The position numbers and the translations under genes are program-made. The notes under the pieces are model-generated. The model was not told the DNA's origin and did no database searches. It saw only the letters and a list, made by a program, of their open reading frames with translations. This document shows, piece after piece, positions 18,670 to 27,800 of a stretch of 64,000 nt of DNA. Source of the DNA: an uncultured Oceanospirillaceae bacterium (GTDB lineage: Bacteria; Pseudomonadota; Gammaproteobacteria; Pseudomonadales; Balneatricaceae); the NCBI GenBank assembly GCA_913057435.1, contig CAJXNY010000024.1:19231-83230 (forward strand). Reading direction: 5' to 3'. Every line of letters starts with the position of its first letter. Within the stretch, counting starts at the first letter, position 1.

Positions 18670-19809
18670 GTGAGTGAGTCTGTAAGTGATCCGGTGATAA
18701 CTGAACAGGCAGCCCTGCAGCGCGAAGTTGAGCGTTTACGGCAGGAAAACAACGCGCTTAAAGGTCGTCTTGCCAGCCAGCAGACGCAGCAGTTTTGTGA
18801 ACAGCTGGAAAATGACAAAGTGGCCTCCCGGCTGCGTCACTTGCTGGACCTGATGCCGGCCGGAGTGGTGCTGATCGATAACACCGGCAGGGTGTCGGTG
18901 TGTAATCCGGCCGCTGAGCAGTTTTTGGAAACCCCGTTACATGGCCAGCCCTGGTCGGAGATTATCGCCCGCAGCTTTGCCCCGCAGTCCGATGATGGCT
19001 ATGAAATCTCGTTGAAGAATGGCCGCCGGGTGCAGCTGGCAACCTGTGCCTTAACCTCTGAACCTGGTCAGCTGCTGGTGCTGACAGACCTCACCGAAAC
19101 CCGTTTATTACAATCCCGTGTGTCGCACTATCAGCGCCTGTCAGAGATGGGCCGGATGGTGGCGTCGCTGGCGCATCAGATTCGCACGCCACTGTCAGCC
19201 GCGTTGTTGTATATGGACCATCTGGGACGCACGGATCTGCGGCCGGACCAGCGCAGCCGCTTTGTGGTGAAGGTGCGCTCCCGGTTACAGCATCTGGAGC
19301 AACAGGTGCGGGATATGTTGCTGTTTGCCCGAGGAGAGACTCGGCTGGATGATCAGCTGACCACCGACGCGCTGGTGCTGGAGCTGGAAGATCAGCTGGA
19401 TATCCCACTGGCTCACCATGAGGGAGATTGTGATCTGATCAACAATGCCCCTGGCATGCGGCTGCAATGTAATAAGGACACCCTGGTGGGGGCCTTGATG
19501 AATCTGGTTAACAATGCGCTGCAGGCGGGCGGGCCGACCGTGAATATCAGTATTATTTTGCAGCACGATAACGGTCAGTTGCAGCTGAGTATTGGTGATA
19601 ATGGCCCGGGTATGGATGCGGCAACGCGCAGCCGGGCGCTGGAGCCCTTTTATACTACGAAATCCCACGGTACCGGGCTGGGGCTGGCGGTTGCCCAAGT
19701 TGTAGCACATGCTCACCATGGTACTTTTACTCTGAATTCTGAGCAGGGTATCGGCACACTGGTGTCGTTAAGCCTGCCTGTTTATGAAATGGAAGCCACA
19801 CCACTATGA
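18670..19809 (+). CDS. fleS: FleS, flagellar sensor histidine kinase
   Basis: This 379-residue cytoplasmic kinase starts with a coiled coil and has a PAS domain at about 55-140. The HisKA H-box MVASLAHQIRTPLSAALLYM carries the phosphoacceptor His169. HATPase_c motifs follow: NLVNNALQAGG (N box), IGDNGPGMD (G1) and GTGLGLAVAQ (G2). No membrane segment is present, as in Pseudomonas FleS. It phosphorylates FleR, encoded next with a 4-base overlap. The GTG start at 18670 has AGGGAGG upstream. Only 14 bases separate it from fleQ and I found no sigma-54 site in that gap, so co-transcription with fleQ is likely. Confidence 0.94.
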   Translation: MSESVSDPVITEQAALQREVERLRQENNALKGRLASQQTQQFCEQLENDKVASRLRHLLDLMPAGVVLIDNTGRVSVCNPAAEQFLETPLHGQPWSEIIARSFAPQSDDGYEISLKNGRRVQLATCALTSEPGQLLVLTDLTETRLLQSRVSHYQRLSEMGRMVASLAHQIRTPLSAALLYMDHLGRTDLRPDQRSRFVVKVRSRLQHLEQQVRDMLLFARGETRLDDQLTTDALVLELEDQLDIPLAHHEGDCDLINNAPGMRLQCNKDTLVGALMNLVNNALQAGGPTVNISIILQHDNGQLQLSIGDNGPGMDAATRSRALEPFYTTKSHGTGLGLAVAQVVAHAHHGTFTLNSEQGIGTLVSLSLPVYEMEATPL

Positions 19810-21191
19810 GCGCTCGTGTACTGATTGTTGAAGATGATCTTGAATTGCGTGAAGCCATTGCTGACACCCTGGAGCTGGCCGGGTTTGACTTTATCCAGGC
19901 TGGGGATGGTGAGCAGGCTTTGAGCCTGCTTGAGCTGGAAGCGGTGGATATTGTGGTCACGGATGTCAATATGCCGGGCATGGACGGCCATCAGTTGCTG
20001 GCACGGCTGAATCAGACGTTTCCGGGCTTGCCGGTGGTGCTGATGACGGCCTTTGGTCAGGTACAGAAGGCGGTTGAGGCGATCCGTAATGGCGCAGTTG
20101 ACTACCTGATGAAGCCTTTTGATGCTGATACCCTGGTGGATACCATCAGTAAATTCAGCGCCGGTAGCAGCCGTGATGACGCCGGCAGTGAGCCGATCGC
20201 AGAGGAGCTCAGTTCGCGTCAGCTGTTGCAGCTGGCCAGCCGGGTGGCGCAGACCGATTCGACGGTACTGATTACCGGTGAGTCCGGTACCGGTAAAGAA
20301 GTATTGGCCCGGTATATCCATAATCAGTCGGAACGGCGTAAAAAGCCGTTTGTCGCGTTTAACTGTGCCGCAATCCCGGAAAACATGCTGGAAGCAATCC
20401 TGTTTGGTCATGAGAAAGGGGCGTTTACCGGTGCCCATCAGGCCAGTCCGGGCAAGTTTGAGCAGGCCGACGGCGGTACGTTACTGCTGGATGAGGTGAC
20501 CGAGATGGATCTTGGCTTACAGGCCAAGCTGTTGCGGGTGCTGCAGGAGCAGGAAGTCGAGCGTGTCGGTGGCCGCCAGACCATTAAGCTGGATGTGCGG
20601 GTGCTGGCGACCACGAACCGTCAGCTTGAACATTATGTTGCCGAAGGAAAATTCCGTGAAGATCTGTATTACCGGCTGAATGTGTTCCCGTTGCAGTGGT
20701 TGCCGTTGCGTGAGCGGCCTGCAGACATTGTGCCGCTGGCAGAGCAGCTGTTGACCAAACATGCGACCAAGATGCGCCGTTGTGGCGTCGAGTTGTCGCC
20801 GGAGGCGGCCCAGGCGCTGCGCAGTCATCGCTGGCCGGGCAATGTGCGTGAGCTGGATAATATTGTTCAGCGAGCACTGATTTTACAGCCAGGACTCTGT
20901 ATTACCCCGGCCGATCTGCATCTGGACCCGGGTGCCATTCCCGTTGAGCAGGCTGCTGAGTCGATGTCGATGGCGGCGATATCGGCAGCAGAACTGGAGG
21001 AAGCGGGTAACCAGCTGGGGGCGGGTATGCGCCAGCATGAGTTCCAGCTGATTATCGAAGCATTGCGCGCTACCGGCGGCAGCCGTAAGGATGCTGCAGA
21101 GCAGCTGGGAATCAGCCCGCGCACCTTGCGTTACAAGCTGGCGCGTATCCGGGAATCAGATATTGACCTGGATAGCCTGTTGCGTAAGTAA
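19806..21191 (+). CDS. fleR: FleR, sigma-54-dependent response regulator
   Basis: This 461-residue NtrC-type regulator has an N-terminal receiver with phosphoacceptor Asp53 in VVTDVNMPGMDG. The AAA+ domain has Walker [13 protein letters not shown], the GAFTGAH loop and Walker B GGTLLLDEVTEMD. The C-terminal helix-turn-helix is RKDAAEQLGISPRTLRYKLA. It is activated by FleS and turns on class III genes for basal body and hook. Its start overlaps the fleS stop by 4 bases (ATGA), indicating coupled translation. Just after it the flagellar cluster is interrupted by the acetate block. Confidence 0.95.
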   Translation: MSARVLIVEDDLELREAIADTLELAGFDFIQAGDGEQALSLLELEAVDIVVTDVNMPGMDGHQLLARLNQTFPGLPVVLMTAFGQVQKAVEAIRNGAVDYLMKPFDADTLVDTISKFSAGSSRDDAGSEPIAEELSSRQLLQLASRVAQTDSTVLITGESGTGKEVLARYIHNQSERRKKPFVAFNCAAIPENMLEAILFGHEKGAFTGAHQASPGKFEQADGGTLLLDEVTEMDLGLQAKLLRVLQEQEVERVGGRQTIKLDVRVLATTNRQLEHYVAEGKFREDLYYRLNVFPLQWLPLRERPADIVPLAEQLLTKHATKMRRCGVELSPEAAQALRSHRWPGNVRELDNIVQRALILQPGLCITPADLHLDPGAIPVEQAAESMSMAAISAAELEEAGNQLGAGMRQHEFQLIIEALRATGGSRKDAAEQLGISPRTLRYKLARIRESDIDLDSLLRK

Positions 21192-21218
21192 CTGCTTACG
21201 CTGTGCGCCTTTGTTTTA
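21182..21218 (+). terminator. Possible weak terminator at the end of fleR
   Basis: GCGTAAG (21182-21188) and CTTACGC (21195-21201) form a perfect 7-base stem with loop TAACTG that overlaps the fleR stop codon. A T-rich stretch (TTTGTTTT) follows only after about 9 bases, so termination efficiency is uncertain. Confidence 0.4.
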
Positions 21219-21223
21219 GCGGC

Positions 21224-21244
21224 TAGACCAATGTCTAATTAGAC
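21224..21244. promoter_or_regulatory. Overlapping inverted repeats upstream of acs
   Basis: TAGAC and GTCTA face each other across CAAT (21224-21237). The second half also forms the perfect 12-base palindrome GTCTAATTAGAC (21233-21244). Three TAGAC-type half-sites are thus phased within 21 bases, about 120 bases before the acs start. This looks like an operator for a dimeric regulator; the neighbouring LuxR-type response regulator is a candidate, but no motif comparison was possible. Confidence 0.4.
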
Positions 21245-21365
21245 GCGGGTAGGGCTAATTCGGTATAACATCTGCACTCGATAGATGCATTGCCACTCAA
21301 TAATAAGAAAAATAACCGGCAGTGCCCGTACCTGATAATTAAAACAAACAAGCTAAGGGCATCAC

Positions 21366-23324
21366 ATGAGTGAAGAAAAGGTTTACCCGGTTACGCCAGA
21401 ATTCGCTGCGCAGGCGCATATTGATAACGAAAAATACCTGCAGATGTACGAGCAGTCTGTGAATAATCCAGACAGCTTCTGGGGCGAAGTTGGCGGTCGT
21501 CTGGACTGGTTCAAACCCTACACTACAGTTAAAAACACCTCGTTTGATCCGCATAACGTTGATATTCGCTGGTACGAAGATGGCACCCTGAACGCCTCGT
21601 ACAACTGTCTTGATCGTCATCTGGAAACCCGTGGTGATCAGGTAGCGATCATCTGGGAAGGCGACGATCCGAGCGAATCTGAAAATATCACTTACCGTGA
21701 CTTGCATGAGCGTGTCTGCAAGTTTGCCAATGTGCTTAAAGGCCAGGGTATCAGCAAGGGTGATGTAGTTACTATCTATATGCCGATGATCCCTGAAGCC
21801 GCAGTGGCCATGCTGGCGTGTGCCCGCGTGGGTGCGGTGCACTCTATTGTGTTTGGTGGTTTCTCCCCGGATGCACTGGCGTCACGTATCGAAGGCTCTG
21901 ATTCCCGTCTGGTGATTACCTCTAACTACTCGCTGCGTGGCGGTAAAGTGGTGCCACTTAAAGCCAACGTTGATCAGGCGCTGCAGCACGAAGGTGCTAA
22001 CAGGCTGGTTGAAAGCGTGGTGGTGGTTAAGCGGGTTGATCAGGATGTCGCCTGGGATGACAGCCGTGACCGCAGCTACGAAGAGCTGATGGCAACGGCG
22101 TCTGCCGAGTGCCCGGCAGAAGAGATGGAAGCCGAAGCGCCGCTGTTTATCCTGTACACCTCGGGCTCTACCGGCGCGCCTAAGGGCCTGAAGCACACTA
22201 CCGGTGGTTATATGGTGTACGCGGCCATGACCCACGAATATGTATTCGATTACAAAGACGGTGATGTCTACTGGTGTACTGCGGATGTGGGCTGGGTAAC
22301 GGGTCACAGCTACATTGTGTACGGCCCGCTGGCTAACGGCGCGACCACGCTGATGTTTGAAGGGGTTCCAAACTACCCGGATAACAGCCGTTTTGGTCGG
22401 GTGATCGAAAAGCATAAAGTTAACCAGTTCTACACCGCGCCAACAGCGATCCGTGCACTGATGCAGCAGGGTGAAGATGTACTGGCCGATGCTGATCTGT
22501 CGTCTCTGCGTTTGCTGGGTTCGGTGGGTGAGCCAATTAACCCGGAAGCCTGGGAGTGGTACCACCGTATCTTCGGTAGCAGCAAGTGCCCGATTGTCGA
22601 CACCTGGTGGCAGACTGAAACCGGTGGCATCATGATTGTGCCGCTGCCGGGGGCGACGGATGCCAAGCCGGGTTCTGCTACGCGTCCATTCTTCGGTGTC
22701 CAGCCTGCGCTGGTGGATAACGAAGGCAACGAGCTGGAAGGTGCGGTAGAAGGTAATCTGGTACTGAAAGATTCCTGGCCGGGCCAGAGTCGTTCGATCT
22801 GGGGTGATCACGAGCGTTTTGTGCAGACGTACTTCTCTACTTTTAAGGGCTGCTACACCACCGGTGATGGCGCGCGTCGTGATGAAGATGGTTACCTGTG
22901 GATCACCGGCCGTGTTGATGATGTGATCAACGTGTCGGGCCACCGTATGGGTACTGCTGAGGTTGAGTCGGCGCTGGTTGCCCATGAAGCTGTGGCTGAG
23001 GCTGCTGTGGTAGGCTATCCGCATGAAATCAAAGGCCAGGGTATCTATGTGTATGTCACCCTGCAGTCTGGTTATGAGCAGTCTGATGAGCTGATGAAGG
23101 AGTTGCGTAACTGGGTGCGCAGTGAGATCGGCCCGATTGCCTCGCCAGACCTGATTCAATTCGCGCCTGGTATGCCGAAAACCCGCTCCGGTAAGATTAT
23201 GCGGCGTATTCTGCGCAAGATTGCGGAAGATGACTTTGATGCACTGGGTGATACCTCTACCCTGGCGGACCCATCAGTTGTCGACGATCTGATTGATAAT
23301 CGTATGAACCGCAATGCTGACTAA
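21366..23324 (+). CDS. acs: Acetyl-CoA synthetase (AMP-forming)
   Basis: This 652-residue enzyme has the full length of bacterial Acs and converts acetate, ATP and CoA into acetyl-CoA, AMP and pyrophosphate. Visible motifs are the N-terminal [20 protein letters not shown] region, the P-loop-like [20 protein letters not shown], the hinge region [20 protein letters not shown] and [15 protein letters not shown]. In the last, Lys610 is the lysine normally controlled by acetylation. An AAGCTAAGGGCATC stretch precedes the ATG. It lies between fleR and its likely regulator crbR and ends at a strong terminator. Confidence 0.98.
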   Translation: MSEEKVYPVTPEFAAQAHIDNEKYLQMYEQSVNNPDSFWGEVGGRLDWFKPYTTVKNTSFDPHNVDIRWYEDGTLNASYNCLDRHLETRGDQVAIIWEGDDPSESENITYRDLHERVCKFANVLKGQGISKGDVVTIYMPMIPEAAVAMLACARVGAVHSIVFGGFSPDALASRIEGSDSRLVITSNYSLRGGKVVPLKANVDQALQHEGANRLVESVVVVKRVDQDVAWDDSRDRSYEELMATASAECPAEEMEAEAPLFILYTSGSTGAPKGLKHTTGGYMVYAAMTHEYVFDYKDGDVYWCTADVGWVTGHSYIVYGPLANGATTLMFEGVPNYPDNSRFGRVIEKHKVNQFYTAPTAIRALMQQGEDVLADADLSSLRLLGSVGEPINPEAWEWYHRIFGSSKCPIVDTWWQTETGGIMIVPLPGATDAKPGSATRPFFGVQPALVDNEGNELEGAVEGNLVLKDSWPGQSRSIWGDHERFVQTYFSTFKGCYTTGDGARRDEDGYLWITGRVDDVINVSGHRMGTAEVESALVAHEAVAEAAVVGYPHEIKGQGIYVYVTLQSGYEQSDELMKELRNWVRSEIGPIASPDLIQFAPGMPKTRSGKIMRRILRKIAEDDFDALGDTSTLADPSVVDDLIDNRMNRNAD

Positions 23325-23351
23325 TATCGGCTGATACTGAGCGTTCACGGT

Positions 23352-23388
23352 AAACTCCCCCCGAATCAACAGCTTCGGGGGGAGTTTT
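23352..23388 (+). terminator. Strong intrinsic terminator of acs
   Basis: AAACTCCCCCCGAA and TTCGGGGGGAGTTTT form a 14-base near-perfect stem around an 8-base loop, ending in four T. It lies 28 bases after the acs stop. Confidence 0.92.
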
Positions 23389-23543
23389 GCGTTCAGGGGT
23401 GGTATGATCGAGAAAGTTCGGTCGGGTGTAGTTTCTGGGCAGGGACGTGACAGTAACCCAATCGTAATACAATTCGGTGTCTGGCGATGTCCTGACGTGC
23501 TGACAGGGATGAGCCAGAAGTATGGCAAAGGGGAGTGTACGGA

Positions 23544-24212
23544 ATGCAGCAGTTAGCTCAGAAAATAATTATTGCTGACGATCATCCGCTATTTCGAGCG
23601 GCGTTAAAACAGGCGGTAGCTCAGGCGCTGCCGGGGGTCGCGACGGTCGAAGCTGATTCATTGTCTGCTGTACAGCAGGCTGTCGAACAAAATCCCGACG
23701 CTGATCTGGTGCTTCTGGATATCCATATGCCGGGGACCAACGGCTTTTCCGGGCTGGTATTTCTGCGTGGTCAGAATCCCTCGATTCCGGTGGTTGTGGT
23801 GTCTGGCAGTGAGCAGGCTCACGTGATGCGCCGTGCGATCGATTATGGTGCGTCCGGGTTTATTCCGAAATCTGCGCCGCTGGAAACGATTTCTGATGCG
23901 ATCGTTGCTGTACTGGAAGGTGAAGAGTGGCTGCCGCAGGAAGTCGCTGAGAACCTGGGTGATGTCAGTGAAGAAGATCAGAAATTTGCTGAAGCGCTGG
24001 CATCGTTGACGCCGCAGCAGTTCCGGGTGCTGACCATGCTGACCGAAGGCTTGCTGAATAAGCAGATCGCGTATGAGCTGAATGTCTCTGAGGCAACCAT
24101 CAAGGCTCATGTGACCGCTATTTTGCGTAAGCTGGGCGTCCATAGCCGTACGCAGGCGGTAATTGCCGCGCAGCGTCTGGGTGTTGAACCACCGAAAACT
24201 CAGCTGGGCTAA
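23544..24212 (+). CDS. crbR: LuxR-family response regulator, CrbR-like
   Basis: This 222-residue protein has a receiver domain with phosphoacceptor Asp59 in LVLLDIHMPGTNG. Its LuxR-type helix-turn-helix reads LTPQQFRVLTMLTEGLLNKQ, then NVSEATIKAHVTAILRKLGV. Two-domain regulators of this kind next to acs and a transporter-fused hybrid kinase match the CrbS/CrbR (acetate switch) system of Vibrio and Pseudomonas, in which the regulator activates acs. The ATG at 23544 has GGGGAG eight bases upstream; an in-frame GTG at 23535 overlaps that site and is less likely. The link to CrbS is inferred from context and architecture. Confidence 0.85.
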   Translation: MQQLAQKIIIADDHPLFRAALKQAVAQALPGVATVEADSLSAVQQAVEQNPDADLVLLDIHMPGTNGFSGLVFLRGQNPSIPVVVVSGSEQAHVMRRAIDYGASGFIPKSAPLETISDAIVAVLEGEEWLPQEVAENLGDVSEEDQKFAEALASLTPQQFRVLTMLTEGLLNKQIAYELNVSEATIKAHVTAILRKLGVHSRTQAVIAAQRLGVEPPKTQLG

Positions 24213-24239
24213 ATTCTAAGTCTGGCTTTCTTTCCGGTG

Positions 24240-24277
24240 ACAGTCCGGCATGACACTTTCAGTGTATGCGGGGCTGT
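24240..24277. repeat. REP-like imperfect hairpin upstream of the RAYT gene
   Basis: A long imperfect palindrome: the left arm runs ACAGTCCGGCATGACACT, the loop is TTC and the right arm AGTGTATGCGGGGCTGT. There is one unpaired G and two mismatches. It lies 41 bases before a gene for a REP-associated transposase, whose family typically acts on such hairpins. No T run follows, so it is unlikely to be a simple terminator of crbR. No second copy was noticed in the window. Confidence 0.45.
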
Positions 24278-24317
24278 TACTGTCTGATTTGCGCTGTCAT
24301 CAACAGGGAGGTTGAGT

Positions 24318-24791
24318 ATGACCGGCGGCGTGTATCCTTTGATTTCCCCATCTGATGCTTCTACGCACAGTGCTGACGCGGCTGTCGATCACCTGTACCT
24401 GATTACCGCCTGGGTGGCTGGTCAGCAACCGCTGTTCGATGATTTTCTGGCCGGGCGGTTGCTGGTGGATGTGTTGCGCCAGCAATTGCATCGGGCGGAT
24501 ACCTGGGCGTATGTGGTCATGCCAGATTATCTGCACTGGCTGGTGAAACTGCGGGCAGGGATGTCGTTACATAAGCTGGTGGAGCAGGTACTGAAGCAAA
24601 GCTCGCAGGCAGTGATGCGGTATCTGGGTTTGCCGGGTCTGCTCTGGCGCGAGCAGTATCGCCAGCAGCGAGTCTGGCATATGACGCAGGCACGAACGCT
24701 GGCGCGCCAGCTGGTGGCGGCACCGCGTCAGGCCGGGCTGGTCAGTGCGGTGGGTGACTATCCGCTGTGGGATGCCCGGCAATGGCTGTAA
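24318..24791 (+). CDS. REP-associated tyrosine transposase (RAYT) family protein
   Basis: This 157-residue protein follows the RAYT/Y1-transposase pattern: HLYLITAWVAGQQPLFDD near the start, AYVVMPDYLHWLVKL where the family has its HUH metal-binding motif, SLHKLVEQVLKQSSQAV, LWREQYRQQRVWH around the expected catalytic tyrosine, and the C-terminal RQAGLVSAVGDYPLWDARQW. The first histidine of the HUH motif is tyrosine here (DYLH), which may remove metal binding. The start ATG at 24318 has AGGGAGG six bases upstream. RAYTs are single-copy domesticated transposases linked to REP hairpins, and one candidate hairpin lies upstream. The gene is convergent with the kinase gene. Confidence 0.8.
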   Translation: MTGGVYPLISPSDASTHSADAAVDHLYLITAWVAGQQPLFDDFLAGRLLVDVLRQQLHRADTWAYVVMPDYLHWLVKLRAGMSLHKLVEQVLKQSSQAVMRYLGLPGLLWREQYRQQRVWHMTQARTLARQLVAAPRQAGLVSAVGDYPLWDARQWL

Positions 24792-24833
24792 CAGTACGCT
24801 GCTGTCTGTTCAGATCACTGCCGGGTTCATGGG

Positions 24834-27800
24834 CTATTTTGCTCTGGCGCTGGCGATGGTTTTGTTGATCATCGCCCGCAGGGCGGCAGGGCGAACCGGC
24901 TTGGTGAGTAACTGAGCACCAGCATCTGCAATCAGGGCTTTGACTTCATCGGTCCGGTCCGCGGTAATGACGATCGCCGGGATGGGGGCTGGCCATCGTG
25001 GTGCCAGCGCTGCCAGTGCCATCAGGCCGGTGTGGGTGTTGCTCAGGTGGTAATCCGCCAGAATAACGTCAGGTATAAACGTATTATCCTGCACCTTTTG
25101 CAGTGCTTCGGCTTCGGAAATCGCGACTTCAACATCGCAGGCCCAGCCTTTGAGCAGTGCGCTCATTCCTTCCAGAATTTTTGGTTCATTATCGATCACC
25201 AGTACATTCACGCCGTTCAGGCCCTTGCTGCGAATCCAGCCGCGCTTCTCAGGTCTGGATTTCTGAGCTTTGCTCGGGTCGCCCAGTGGGATATCGACGC
25301 TGAAGACAGTGCCCTGGGTCGGCCAGGAGCGAACGCTGACTTTGTGGTCCAGCATACGAGCGATTCGGTCGGTAATCGCCAGTCCTAATCCCAGCCCCTG
25401 TACCTGGCTGTGTTTGGGGTTGTCGATACGGCGAAACTCTTCGAAAACTTCTTTGATTTTAGCCTTAGGGATGCCCACGCCGCTGTCCCAGACTTCTATA
25501 CGAATTTTATCGCCACGCCGTCGGGCACCGAGCAGTACGCCCCCTTGCTGGGTGTAGCGAATGGCATTGGAGAGGAAGTTCTGCAGAATACGACGTAGCA
25601 GCTGCTGGTCAGAGCGGACCACCGCTTTGAATTCCCGGCAGCGGAAGCGCAGCTGTTTATCTTCAGCCATGGCTTTAAAATCGGCGCTCAGCGAACTGAA
25701 AATATCTTCCAGCGCGAAATCAGTAAACGAGGGCTCCAGTGCACCGGCATCCAGTTTGGAGATGTCCAGAATGGCGGTAATCAGTTCTTCGGCTGCTTTG
25801 AGTGAGCCATCCAGGTTATCAACCAGCTGGTCGGTTTCGTTGTTAAAGCTCTGCTGGGCGAGGGCGGAGGTGAACAGGCGAGCGGCGTTGAGTGGCTGTA
25901 GCAGATCATGGCTGGCGGCGGCGAGGAAGCGGGTTTTACCGACGTTGGCCGCTTCTGCATCGGATTTGGCCTGGCGCAACTCGTCCTCCATTAGCGCGCG
26001 GACGGTGTTTTCTTTACGCAGTTCACGGTTTACCACGGACAGTGCATGGGTCCGTTCTTTTACCCGTTGCTCCAGGTTTTCATTGGTTTCCTGCAGGGCA
26101 TCTTCGGCCAGCCTGCGTTCGGTAATGTCCTGGTACAGGGTGAAATAGCCCTGCACATCGCCGTACTCGGTGATGTGGGGAATATAGGTAACTTCGGCAT
26201 AGCGGGTGCTGCCGTCGCGAGTTGGCAGCAGTGTTTCAAAGCGCTGGCGGCGGCCGCACAGGGCTTCTTCGATGTAGGGCTCACGTACCAGATATTCTTT
26301 TTCAGTTAACAGCAGGCGGCATGACATCCCTTCGATTGCCTGACGGTTGAGCTGGAAAACTTCGGCGTAGGCTTTGTTGACGAACTGGTAGTTCTGCTGA
26401 CGGTCCAGGTAGGCGATCAGTACCGGTACGTTGTCGGTATAGATGCGGATGTTCTGTTCACTGGTGCGCAGGGCGTGTTCCACATGTTTGTGATCGGTAA
26501 TGTCCATGTACGTTTTCACGTAACCGCCGTTGGGCATGGGGTTGCCCCGTACTTCCAGCACGGTGCTGTCGGGTCGGTTGCGTTCGTAGTTATGCTGGTC
26601 GCCGGAGCGAACAACAGACATCCGCTGTTTGACCAGATCATCAATGTTGCCAGGGCCATACTCACCTTTGATGGCGTTGTAGCGGAAGATTTCGTCCACC
26701 GGGCGACCGACACAAATCAGGCCATCCGGGTAGCCGAACATGGTGACGTAGCGCCGGTTCCAGGCAACGAGCCGCATTTGCTGGTCGACTACGCTGATTC
26801 CCAGGCTGATGTTTTCGATGGTTGACTGTAGCAGTGAGCGGTTAAAGCGCAGTGCCTGGGAGGCTTCGTCAACGATGGTGACGACATCGCCAATGTGCAT
26901 ATCCCGGCCGCGCAGTGAGGAGGCCATGACAATGCGGGCAGACGATGCACCAATGACGCCAGCCAGTAGTCGTTCAGTAAACTGAATCAGTTCTGCCTGG
27001 GCGCGGTCTCCCGAGATAGGTGGGTCTTCGCCACGCTGGAGTGCGAAGCCGGTAAAGGCGTGCTGGGTACGGCTCTGGCCCAGGAAGCGCTCGGCCAGTA
27101 CATGCAGATCGCCCACGGTGACGTGATTATATTGGCGCTGTGTCTCTGGCAGGCTCTGGTCATAAACATCAACAAAGGCGCTGGCCTGAATACGATCGAC
27201 CAGCCGCAGGTTGGTGTAGCGTGAGATCAGAAAGAACAGCAGGATATTGATGCTCAGGCTCCAGATAACACCATGGCTAAGTGGGTCGAGCTGGCCCAGC
27301 CCGAACAGGTTGGTCGGGTTTGCCCAGCTGGGTAAACCCATCTGCTGGTAGGGTGAGGTGATCAGGCCTGCTGAGTCCAGGGTGGGGATTAGCAGAGTGT
27401 AGATCCACAGCAGGTAACCACCAATCAGGCCAGCCAGCACGCCCTGACGGGAGGCGGTTTTCCAGAAAATAGCACCGGCCATGGCGGGTAAAAACTGTAC
27501 CACGGCGACAAAGGCCAGCAGGCCAAAGGAGGCCAGGTCACCCTGGTTACCTAAAATTCGATAGTAGAAGTAGGCCATCAACATCAGGCAAATAATGGTG
27601 ACACGGCGGACTTTGAGTAGCAGCGCGCCCAGATCTTTATTTTCAGACAGCTTTAAATGGGGGATACGCAGCAATAATGGCATGACCACGTCATTACAGA
27701 CCATGGTTGCAAGCGTGATGCTAGCGACAATAACCATGCTGGTTGATGCCGAAAGCCCCCCAATAAAGGCGAAGGTTGCCAGGTCTGAATGACCACCGGC

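Noticed and set aside
21882..23159. A 425-codon open frame on the minus strand inside acs
   Set aside because: It is fully antisense to acs, and the translation is rich in His, Arg and Thr without motifs, as expected for a shadow frame.
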